This document shows, piece after piece, positions 25,908-32,463 of a stretch of DNA of 38,558 nt. Both the position numbers and the translations under genes were made by a program. Numbering within the stretch: the stretch's first letter is position 1; each line of letters begins with the position of its first letter. The notes below the pieces were generated by a model that was not told where the DNA came from, ran no database searches, and saw only the letters and a list, made by a program, of their open reading frames with translations. The stretch covers positions 1-38,558 of the forward strand of contig JAKSBN010000469.1 in the NCBI GenBank assembly GCA_022361175.1, in the 5' to 3' direction. Origin of the DNA: Pseudomonadota bacterium. Lineage in GTDB: Bacteria; Myxococcota_A; UBA9160; UBA4427.

Positions 25908-26641
25908 GCGAGGTCGTGTTCGTGGGCACCAGCGACGCGTTCGGTGCGGGCGGGCGCCGACAGTCGGCGGTCGTCGTACGGGTGCCGGGCGGCACCGTGC
26001 TGATGGACTGCGGCGCCACCACCAACTCCGGGCTCTCCGACCTGAACATCGAGCGCGACGAGATCGACGCCATCGTGGTGTCCCACTTCCACGGCGACCA
26101 CTTCGGCGGCATCCCCCTGCTGCTGCTGGCCGCCCTCTACGAGGACCGCCGCACACGACCGCTGCGGATCGCCGGGCCCCCGGAGATCGAACGTCGCGTC
26201 CGCCAGCTGGCCGCGGCCATGGGCCACTCCATCGAGGATCAGGAGTGGACGTTCGACATTCAGTTCCTCGAGGTTCCCGAAGGCGCGAGCCACGAGGTGG
26301 GGCCCGTCAAGCTGCACTCCTTCGAAACCCGGCATCAGCTCGAAGCCCATCCCCACGGCTACATCCTCGAGAGCCCCCACAAGCGGCTGGTCTACTCGGG
26401 CGACACCGGCTGGTTCGACGAACTCCCCCGCCTGGCCGCGGGCTCCGACCTCTTCATCTGCGAGTGCACCTACCACCGGAGCGATCTGGACTTTCACTTG
26501 AACCTGGAGCAGCTGACCGAGCGCCGCGGGCTGTTCGACGTGGGCCAGATGATCCTGACCCATCTCGGCGCCGAAATGGCCGATCGCCGCGGCCAGATCG
26601 AGTTCGAGACGGCCGACGACGGCCTGCGCATCAAGCTCTAG
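25904..26641 (+). CDS. Metallo-beta-lactamase-fold hydrolase (RNase Z-like)
   Basis: The 245-residue protein has the metal motif SHFHGDHFGG (H61, H63, D65, H66), the later GDTGW metal aspartate, and a C-terminal THLG histidine. The overall shape resembles RNase Z/PhnP-type phosphodiesterases, but it lacks a recognisable exosite arm and is shorter than tRNase Z. The substrate cannot be read from sequence. The ATG overlaps the murU stop by 4 bases, which ties it to the kinase-nucleotidyltransferase operon, where a phosphatase or phosphodiesterase step is conceivable (inference). Its TAG stop shares the palindrome CTAG with the anmK stop. Confidence 0.8.
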   Translation: MSEVVFVGTSDAFGAGGRRQSAVVVRVPGGTVLMDCGATTNSGLSDLNIERDEIDAIVVSHFHGDHFGGIPLLLLAALYEDRRTRPLRIAGPPEIERRVRQLAAAMGHSIEDQEWTFDIQFLEVPEGASHEVGPVKLHSFETRHQLEAHPHGYILESPHKRLVYSGDTGWFDELPRLAAGSDLFICECTYHRSDLDFHLNLEQLTERRGLFDVGQMILTHLGAEMADRRGQIEFETADDGLRIKL

Positions 26642-27804
26642 CCAGCCCCCGAAGTCACGGCGCCGGCCACGATTTCTCCGCACACGACGGCGCGGCGCGC
26701 GCCCGTCGTCGCGGGAAGCTGGTTGGGCAGCCCCAGCAGCGCGTTGCGGCCCAGGAGCGAGAACGCCATGGCCTCCGCGGCCGCCGCCGGAACGCCGGCG
26801 CCGTCCATGGGCTCTACCGCCGCGTCCGGCAGTCGCTCGGCCAGCGCCCGCATCAGGCTGGGGTTGCGGACGCCCCCGCCGCCCACCAACACGCGGTCGA
26901 GCGATCGGCCGGCCGGCACCAGGTCGCGCTCGCAGGCCTCCGCGACGGACGCTGCGGTGAAGGCCACGAGCGTCGCCAGCAGATCGTCCAGCGAGCGCGC
27001 CTCGCGCCGCGAGCGTTCGCAGAGCGCCACGGCCTCGGCCCGGCCGTAGCGCTCCCGCCCGGTGGACTTTGGCGGCGGCCGGCGCTGGTAGTCGTCGTCC
27101 AACAGCTCCGCCAGGAGCTCGGAGTCGACACGCCCGCGCGCGGCGCGCTCCCCACCGCGGTCCAACCGCTCGCGTCCGTCCGTCTCGCACTCGACGACGG
27201 CATCGAGCAGCGCGTTGGCCGGCCCCGTGTCGAACGCGATCACGTCCTCGGGCTTCGCTCCCGCCGGCAGCCACGTCACGTTCGCGATGCCGCCCAGGTT
27301 CAGCACGATGCGGTTCTCGTCGGGGCGGGTGAAGACCGCGTGGTGGAAGAAGGGAGCCAGCGGCGCGCCCTCTCCCCCCGCAGCCAGATCGCGGGCCCGG
27401 AAGTCCGCAACCGTCCGCAGCCCGGTTCGCTCGGCGATGACGGAGGGATCGCCCAACTGGAGCGACGCTCGGTGTTCCGGGTGGTGCGCCACGGTCTGCC
27501 CGTGGGAGGCCACGGCGTCGATGGCACCGGGCTCGAGCCCCGCGTCGGCCATCAGCTCCAAGGCGCAGGCGGCGAAGCGTTCGCCCAGCTCCACGTCCAG
27601 GCGCGCCAGGGTCTCGAGCGCCCTGTCGCCCGGAACCTCCCCCGCGGCCAGCGCGTGGATCCGGTCGCGCAGCGCGTCCGGCAGCGGCGTCTCGCGAAAC
27701 GCCAGCAGCCGAAACGGGTGGGCGTCGTCCGAATCCGGCCACTCCACCACAGCCGCATCGACGGCGTCCGCGGAGGTCCCCGACATCAGTCCAATCACTC
27801 TCAT
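26638..27804 (-). CDS. anmK: AnmK, anhydro-N-acetylmuramic acid kinase
   Basis: AnmK hydrates and phosphorylates 1,6-anhydro-MurNAc to MurNAc-6-phosphate in peptidoglycan recycling. The 388-residue product has the family start VIGLMSGTSADAVDAA, the ASHGQTVAHHP motif, LNLGGIANVTWL, FDTGPANALLDAVV and the ATP-site LVGGGGVRNPSLM. The length is normal. The ATG has no Shine-Dalgarno, but TAGAAT lies 6 bases upstream, suggesting a leaderless mRNA. It is convergent with the metallo-hydrolase gene and both stops lie in one CTAG. A MurNAc-6-P etherase (MurQ) is not in the window; AmgK and MurU are, after dephosphorylation. Confidence 0.93.
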   Translation of the reverse strand: MRVIGLMSGTSADAVDAAVVEWPDSDDAHPFRLLAFRETPLPDALRDRIHALAAGEVPGDRALETLARLDVELGERFAACALELMADAGLEPGAIDAVASHGQTVAHHPEHRASLQLGDPSVIAERTGLRTVADFRARDLAAGGEGAPLAPFFHHAVFTRPDENRIVLNLGGIANVTWLPAGAKPEDVIAFDTGPANALLDAVVECETDGRERLDRGGERAARGRVDSELLAELLDDDYQRRPPPKSTGRERYGRAEAVALCERSRREARSLDDLLATLVAFTAASVAEACERDLVPAGRSLDRVLVGGGGVRNPSLMRALAERLPDAAVEPMDGAGVPAAAAEAMAFSLLGRNALLGLPNQLPATTGARRAVVCGEIVAGAVTSGAG

Positions 27805-27810
27805 GCGCGC

Positions 27811-27816
27811 ATTCTA
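27811..27816 (-). promoter_or_regulatory. -10 box of anmK, probably leaderless
   Basis: Read leftward, TAGAAT (five of six consensus bases) ends 6 bases before the anmK ATG. Transcription would start at or beside the start codon. The intervening GCGCGC offers no ribosome-binding site. No -35 match was seen. Confidence 0.5.
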
Positions 27817-27928
27817 GGGGGCCAAGCCGGCGACACCGGCAGAAAGCATGCGGGACGCCCCGAAGCGAAACCGGAAATCGGGACGGGCGAGTGCTCCAGA
27901 GCGAGGGCGCGCCCCCCCAACCTCTCGG

Positions 27929-27957
27929 TTGACAGGAGCTGGCCGGGCCCGAATACT
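27929..27957 (+). promoter_or_regulatory. Sigma-70-type promoter for the glycosyltransferase cluster
   Basis: A perfect TTGACA, a 17-base spacer and AATACT (four of six) form the best -35 box in the window. The start would lie near 27964, about 174 bases before the small membrane protein at 28138. It could serve the whole rightward run to 31605. Confidence 0.55.
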
Positions 27958-28137
27958 CCGCCCGCGGTCTGTCGAGGCACCCCCCCCAACACGACGACCC
28001 GCTTCGCATCTCCGTCCGTCGAGCGCGGCCGGCGCGAACGGCTCGGGGTGGCGTCGATCCCGGCGACCCGTCGAACGAAATTTGCGACATCCACCGGACA
28101 TCCACGGGTGTGGGCGCGAACGGGGAGCCAACGGGAC

Positions 28138-28386
28138 ATGGACGACGCATCGCGCACCCAGGGCTGGGCCATCTGCATCGGCGCTGGCGTGCTCGCCTTC
28201 CTCTTTCTTCTGGGTGTGCTGAACGGAAGCTATCTGGCGCTCGCCATTCCGGTCACCATCCTGACGCTCTTCGTTCTGGGGCTGGCCGGCTGGGTGGGAT
28301 ACACGATCGCAACCATCCGGGTGGAGCCGGCTTCGGGGACGTCCGGCGACCCCGAGCCCGACGGCGCTTCCGACCGGGCCGCCTGA
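28138..28386 (+). CDS. Small hypothetical membrane protein, two helices
   Basis: The 82-residue product has two hydrophobic segments (about 9-28 and 33-57) and a polar, acidic tail (SGDPEPDGASDRAA). I do not recognise the family. The ATG has GGGGAG about 10 bases upstream. It lies 18 bases before the first glycosyltransferase on the same strand and downstream of a good promoter, so it is probably transcribed with that cluster. The codon pattern is ordinary for the window. No catalytic motif is visible; a membrane accessory role is only a guess. Confidence 0.6.
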   Translation: MDDASRTQGWAICIGAGVLAFLFLLGVLNGSYLALAIPVTILTLFVLGLAGWVGYTIATIRVEPASGTSGDPEPDGASDRAA

Positions 28387-28404
28387 GCCGCCTCCGGGGT
28401 CCCC

Positions 28405-29661
28405 GTGCGCATCGCCCTTCTCACCTATCGCGGCAATATGTTCTGCGGCGGCCAAGGCATCTACGCCGCCTACCTGGCCCGAGAGTGGCAGCGGGCCGGC
28501 CACGAGGTGCACGTCTTCGCGGCGCCCCCCCTGCCGGAGCTGGCGCCCGGGATTCCCCTGCACGAGATCCCCAACGACAACGTCTTCGGCCAGGAGCACC
28601 CCGACTTCTTCGACCCGGAGCGCCCCTTCTCGCTGCTGAAGCCCCTGTCGCTGTGGGAGCTCGGGGTCTCGCGCTTCGGCGTCTTCCCGGAGATGCAGAC
28701 CTTTGGCATCCGGCTCTTGTTGCGCTGGCGGCACTTCCAGGAGAAGTACCGGTTCGACGTCGTCTTCGACAACCAGTGCCTTTCCTGGGGACTGCTCGGC
28801 ATCCAGGCCATGGGCGTCCCGGTGGTCTCGGTCATCCACCATCCGCTGCACATCGATCGCGAGGCCGACTTCGCCATCGAGCGTTCACTCCGCAAGCGCA
28901 TCAAGCGGACGCTCTACTTCCCGCTTTTCATGCAGCAGCAGGTGGCGCCTCGCCTCCGCCGCATCGTGACGGTGAGCGAAGCGTCGCGGGTCGAGATCGA
29001 GCGCTACTTCGGCATCCCGCAAAAGGAGGTGCCGGTCGTCTACAACGGCACCGATACGGATCTGTTTCGACCGGTGGAGATCCCGAAGGAGGCCGATCTC
29101 CTCTTCGTCGGCCGCACCGAAGACCGCAAGAAGGGCATCGGCACCATGCTGGAGGCGCTGGCCCTCCTGCCGGAGCACATCACGCTCAAGATCGTGGACG
29201 GCCGCATCCCCGACGACGGACTCGTGCCCAAACTGATTCGTCGCTACCGCCTGGAGAAGCGCGTCCAGATCCACAAGCAGATGCTCACGGTCGAGGAGCT
29301 CGTGCGTCAGTACTCGACGGCGCGTGCGGCCATCGTACCGTCTTTCTTCGAGGGCTTCGGGTTCCCCGCCAGCGAGGCGATGGCGTGCGGGCTGCCCGTG
29401 ATCGCCAACGCGGCCGGAGCGCTGCCCGAGGTGGTGGGCACGGACGGGAGCGCCGGCCGCCTCGTGCCGGCCCGGGACGCACGCGCCATGGCCAAGGCCA
29501 TCGACGAAGTCGTGGGCAGGCCCACGGTCGCCCACCGCATGGGCCGAGCGGCACGCGCACGGGTGCAGAAGCTCTTCCGCTGGGACGAAGCGGCCGCCCA
29601 CCTGGTGGACGTCTTCCAGGAGACCCGCCGTGCTGCTCACGGTCGATCTCGATCGACTTGA
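28405..29661 (+). CDS. GT4-family glycosyltransferase
   Basis: The 418-residue enzyme has a GT-B fold of the GT4 family, which uses activated sugars with retention of configuration. The N-terminus is RIALLTYRGNMFCGGQGIYAAYLARE, the acceptor half contains VIHHPLHIDREADF, and the donor half starts LLFVGRTEDRKKGI. The E-x7-E motif is FFEGFGFPASEAMACGLPVIA. It has no signal sequence or membrane helix. Its closest relative here is the glycosyltransferase at 30340, sharing YRGNM-x-CGGQG, HHPL and the same length. The frame overlaps the methyltransferase start by 32 bases. The acceptor and donor cannot be predicted. Confidence 0.9.
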   Translation: MRIALLTYRGNMFCGGQGIYAAYLAREWQRAGHEVHVFAAPPLPELAPGIPLHEIPNDNVFGQEHPDFFDPERPFSLLKPLSLWELGVSRFGVFPEMQTFGIRLLLRWRHFQEKYRFDVVFDNQCLSWGLLGIQAMGVPVVSVIHHPLHIDREADFAIERSLRKRIKRTLYFPLFMQQQVAPRLRRIVTVSEASRVEIERYFGIPQKEVPVVYNGTDTDLFRPVEIPKEADLLFVGRTEDRKKGIGTMLEALALLPEHITLKIVDGRIPDDGLVPKLIRRYRLEKRVQIHKQMLTVEELVRQYSTARAAIVPSFFEGFGFPASEAMACGLPVIANAAGALPEVVGTDGSAGRLVPARDARAMAKAIDEVVGRPTVAHRMGRAARARVQKLFRWDEAAAHLVDVFQETRRAAHGRSRST

Positions 29662-30343
29662 CGTTCGTTCGGGCCACCGACTGCTGGACGTCGGCTGCGG
29701 CGAGGGGCGCCACTGCTTCGGGGCCCTCGAACGCGGCGCGCAGGTCGTCGGGCTCGACCTCGACCTGACCTCGCTGCGGGCCGCGGCCCGGCCGCTGGCC
29801 AACCGCGCCCGCGAGCTCTCGTCTTTCGGCGCCATGATCCACGGCGACGCGTTCCGCCTGCCGTTCGAGAACGAGCAGTTCGACCGCGTCATCTGTTCGG
29901 AGGTGATGGAGCACATCCACGACTACCGCGGAGCCGCCCGAGAGCTCGCCCGGGTGACGCGGCCCGGCGGGATCGTGGCCGTGACCATCCCCACCGCCAC
30001 CAGCGAGCACCTGTACCTGCGTCTCGGCGACGAGTACTTCGAGAGCCCCGGCGGACACATCCGCATCTTCCGCCCGCGGCAGCTGGCCGCGGGGCTCGCG
30101 GCCGCGGGCCTCACCACGGCGGCCGTCGGCTTTGCCCACGGCTTTCACACGCCGTACTGGGTGCTGCGCTCGGTCATGCACCTGCCCGATGCCGACCGGA
30201 GCCGCCTGGTCCAGGGCTATCGACACTTCTTGATCCGGGCCACCGGCTCGCGCCTGATGGACTGGATCGAAAAGCGGGTGCTGAACTTCATCTGCCCCAA
30301 GAGCCTGATCCTCTACGCCGAGAAGCCGGCGGCGAGCTCGTGA
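29630..30343 (+). CDS. SAM-dependent methyltransferase, class I
   Basis: The 237-residue protein has the class I SAM motif RLLDVGCGEGRHCFG, then VVGLDLDLTSL, the ICSEVMEHIHDYRGAARELARV post-I region and RPGGIVAVTIPT. It resembles UbiE/small-molecule type enzymes; a sugar or lipid-linked glycan is a reasonable substrate given the neighbours. The GTG start has AGGAGA about 8 bases upstream and lies inside the end of the preceding glycosyltransferase. It overlaps the following glycosyltransferase by 4 bases (GTGA). The three genes are therefore tightly coupled. The C-terminal 60 residues (HTPYWVLRSVMHL onward) show no family I recognise. Confidence 0.85.
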   Translation: MLLTVDLDRLDVRSGHRLLDVGCGEGRHCFGALERGAQVVGLDLDLTSLRAAARPLANRARELSSFGAMIHGDAFRLPFENEQFDRVICSEVMEHIHDYRGAARELARVTRPGGIVAVTIPTATSEHLYLRLGDEYFESPGGHIRIFRPRQLAAGLAAAGLTTAAVGFAHGFHTPYWVLRSVMHLPDADRSRLVQGYRHFLIRATGSRLMDWIEKRVLNFICPKSLILYAEKPAASS

Positions 30344-31605
30344 CGCGGCCCCTGCGCGTCGCGTTCGTGAGCTATCGCGGCAACATGCAGTGCGGAGGCC
30401 AGGGCGTGTACCTGTGGTTCCTGGCGCGCGAACTGGCGCGCCAGGGGCATCGGGTCGAAGTCTTCGTCGGCCCGCCCTACCCGGACCCCATGCCCTTCGC
30501 CGACCGCACCGAAGAGCTGCCCAACCAGCAGTTCTGGGCCCGCTGGTTCGCTCGAGACTGGGCCGGCATGATCCCGCCCGAGGGCCCTCTGGGCCTCCTG
30601 AACCCCCTGCACTTCTACGAGCTGGGAGCCAGCAAGCTGGGCTTCCTCCCGGAGCCCTTCGCCTTCAGCCTGCGGGCCTTTCGGGCGGTCTCCAACGCGG
30701 TGCGCGCGGGTGCGCGCTACGACGTGATCCACGACGTCCAGTGCTTGGGCTACGGCTTGCTGGGCTTGCGTGCGCTGGGACTTCCGATCGTGACGACCGT
30801 GCACCACCCCCTGAGCGTCGACCGCCGCGCCTCGTTCGTCCGGGATCGCAACCTGGTGGAAGCGATCGGCACCATGCAGTTCTACCCGCTCGGGATGCAG
30901 GCCTTCGTGGCCCGCCGGCTCGACCGCGTCTTGACCTCGTCGCGCGAGAGCGCCCGCCAGATCGAGGGCGACTTCCGCGTGCGGCCCGAGCGGATCGCCC
31001 ACGTCGGCAACGGGCTGGACGTGGATCTCTACAGCCCCGACCCCCAGGTCTCCCGCGAGCCCGGCGAGCTTCTCTGCGTGGGCCGGGCCGCCGATCCCAA
31101 CAAGGGCATCCACAACCTGATTCGGGCCCTCGCGCATCTGCCCCCGAGCGTCCGCCTCACGTTGGTGGACCGCGACGAACCGGACGGGGCGGTGTTTCGC
31201 TGGGCGCGCGAGGCGGGCGTCGCCGAGCGCCTCACGGTGACCGGACGCCTGGAAACCGACGCGCTGGTCCATCTCTACCGGCGCGCCAGCCTGTGCGTCG
31301 TGCCCTCCCGCTACGAGGGCTTCGGGCTTCCGGCGGTGGAGGCCATGGCCTGCGGCACGCCGGTCGTGGCGTGTGCCGCGGGAGCCCTGCCCGAGGTGCT
31401 GGAGGTGGGCGGCGGGGGCATTCTGGTTCCGCCCGACGATCCGGAAGCCCTCGCCAAGGGGATCGCGTCTCTGCTCGAGCAGCCGGAGACGCGGGCGCGT
31501 TTGGGAAGCGAGGCCCGGGAACGGGTCTGCGCGGCGTACTCGTGGTCGAGCGTGGCGGCGGCGACCGCCGAGGTCTACCGCGAGGTGGCCGCGGCGCCGC
31601 GGTGA
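30340..31605 (+). CDS. GT4-family glycosyltransferase, paralogue of the one at 28405
   Basis: The 421-residue protein opens RVAFVSYRGNMQCGGQGVYLWFLAREL, matching the first glycosyltransferase almost position for position. It has VHHPLSVDRRASF, the donor-domain start LLCVGRAADPNKGIHNL, and the E-x7-E motif YEGFGLPAVEAMACGTPVVA. The GTG overlaps the methyltransferase stop by 4 bases. Two related enzymes bracketing a methyltransferase suggest successive sugars on one acceptor, with methylation between or after. Its last 31 bases overlap the convergent methyltransferase gene. Substrates are unknown. Confidence 0.9.
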   Translation: MTRPLRVAFVSYRGNMQCGGQGVYLWFLARELARQGHRVEVFVGPPYPDPMPFADRTEELPNQQFWARWFARDWAGMIPPEGPLGLLNPLHFYELGASKLGFLPEPFAFSLRAFRAVSNAVRAGARYDVIHDVQCLGYGLLGLRALGLPIVTTVHHPLSVDRRASFVRDRNLVEAIGTMQFYPLGMQAFVARRLDRVLTSSRESARQIEGDFRVRPERIAHVGNGLDVDLYSPDPQVSREPGELLCVGRAADPNKGIHNLIRALAHLPPSVRLTLVDRDEPDGAVFRWAREAGVAERLTVTGRLETDALVHLYRRASLCVVPSRYEGFGLPAVEAMACGTPVVACAAGALPEVLEVGGGGILVPPDDPEALAKGIASLLEQPETRARLGSEARERVCAAYSWSSVAAATAEVYREVAAAPR

Positions 31606-32372
31606 GGCCGACCGGCCAGCACGATCACGTCGGCCCACGTCGGCACGCGCGCGGCCAGCCCGTCGCAGGCCTCGAGCGCCCACCGGGCCACCGTGGGCGA
31701 CATGCGCGCGGTGGCGCGAGACCAGCCCGGCGCCCCCCACGCCAGCGAAATCCCTTCCACCACCTCGAGGATCAGGTGCTTGGAGGCCTGCTCGCGCATG
31801 AGCGAGAGCTCGTAGCGCGTGAAGTGGTCGCTCGGCACGTCGTAGCCCCGCCGCCCGCGCGCCGAGGGGTGGCCCAGCCACTCTTCGCGCACGTGGCTGA
31901 CGAGCCGTCCCATGCGACACGCCAGGGATTCGAAGTTCGCGATCGCCAGCACCACGCGACCGGTGTCGGCGGTGACCCGCGCCATCTCGCCGATGGCCTC
32001 GTCGGGCCGGTCGAAGTGGTCGATGGCGCCCTTGCAGACGACCGCGTCGAAGGCCCCGTCGGCGAAGGGCAACCCGTCCGCCCAGCTGCGGACCCAGCGA
32101 GGGCGCGGATCCGGCTTCTCGGCCGCGAACAGGAGCGCCATGTCGGTCATCCGCTTGGAGGGCTCGGCCGCCACCACCCAGGCCCCGTCGGCGGCCAGGG
32201 CCAGCGCGTCCTGGCCGACACCGCTGGCCACATCCAGAACGCGACGCCCGGGTCCCGCCTCGGCCAGTGCCAGCGTGCGCTCGGTCATCCGGGCGAACAG
32301 GTACTCGCTGTCCGGGGTCGTACCGGTCGGGATGACGTCGCTCATATCGCGATCCAGGTCGACCACGCGCAT
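31575..32372 (-). CDS. SAM-dependent methyltransferase, leaderless start
   Basis: The 265-residue protein has the class I motif RVLDVASGVGQDALALAADGA, AAEPSKRM, the VVCKGAIDHFDRPDEAIGEMARV stretch and a hydrophobic strand RVVLAIANFESLA. The substrate is unknown. I chose the ATG at 32372; the frame continues upstream 24 codons, but a TGCTAGAGT extended -10 box lies 8 bases before this ATG, so the mRNA would start near it. It converges on the second glycosyltransferase with a 31-base overlap of coding ends. It belongs to the glycan region by position only. Confidence 0.82.
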   Translation of the reverse strand: MRVVDLDRDMSDVIPTGTTPDSEYLFARMTERTLALAEAGPGRRVLDVASGVGQDALALAADGAWVVAAEPSKRMTDMALLFAAEKPDPRPRWVRSWADGLPFADGAFDAVVCKGAIDHFDRPDEAIGEMARVTADTGRVVLAIANFESLACRMGRLVSHVREEWLGHPSARGRRGYDVPSDHFTRYELSLMREQASKHLILEVVEGISLAWGAPGWSRATARMSPTVARWALEACDGLAARVPTWADVIVLAGRPHRGAAATSR

Positions 32373-32380
32373 GGCGGCGG

Positions 32381-32389
32381 ACTCTAGCA
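32381..32389 (-). promoter_or_regulatory. Extended -10 box of the methyltransferase gene
   Basis: Leftward TGCTAGAGT differs at one position from the lptG box TGCTAGACT. It ends 8 bases before the ATG, with CCGCCGCC between, so no ribosome-binding site exists. The mRNA would have a leader of two bases or fewer. Confidence 0.5.
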
Positions 32390-32463
32390 GACCGGACCCG
32401 AGGAACCCGAAGGCGATCCCCAAGGGCGAAGACCCTCTGGCCACGATACCTTCGCCTCCGGGG

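Larger units (their letters stand above)
27805..28137. other. 333-base divergent gap between anmK and the small membrane protein
   Basis: The gap contains the leftward anmK -10 box (27811-27816), a rightward promoter with a perfect TTGACA (27929-27957), and a GACATCCAC direct repeat (28086-28094 and 28097-28105) about 33 bases before the next start. The leader of the rightward transcript would be about 170 bases. I see no supported open reading frame. Confidence 0.6.

Noticed and set aside
32373..32463. Antitoxin gene for the RelE-like protein
   Set aside because: The upstream gap is about 90 bases and the downstream gap is 6 bases before a convergent receiver, so there is no room for an antitoxin gene.
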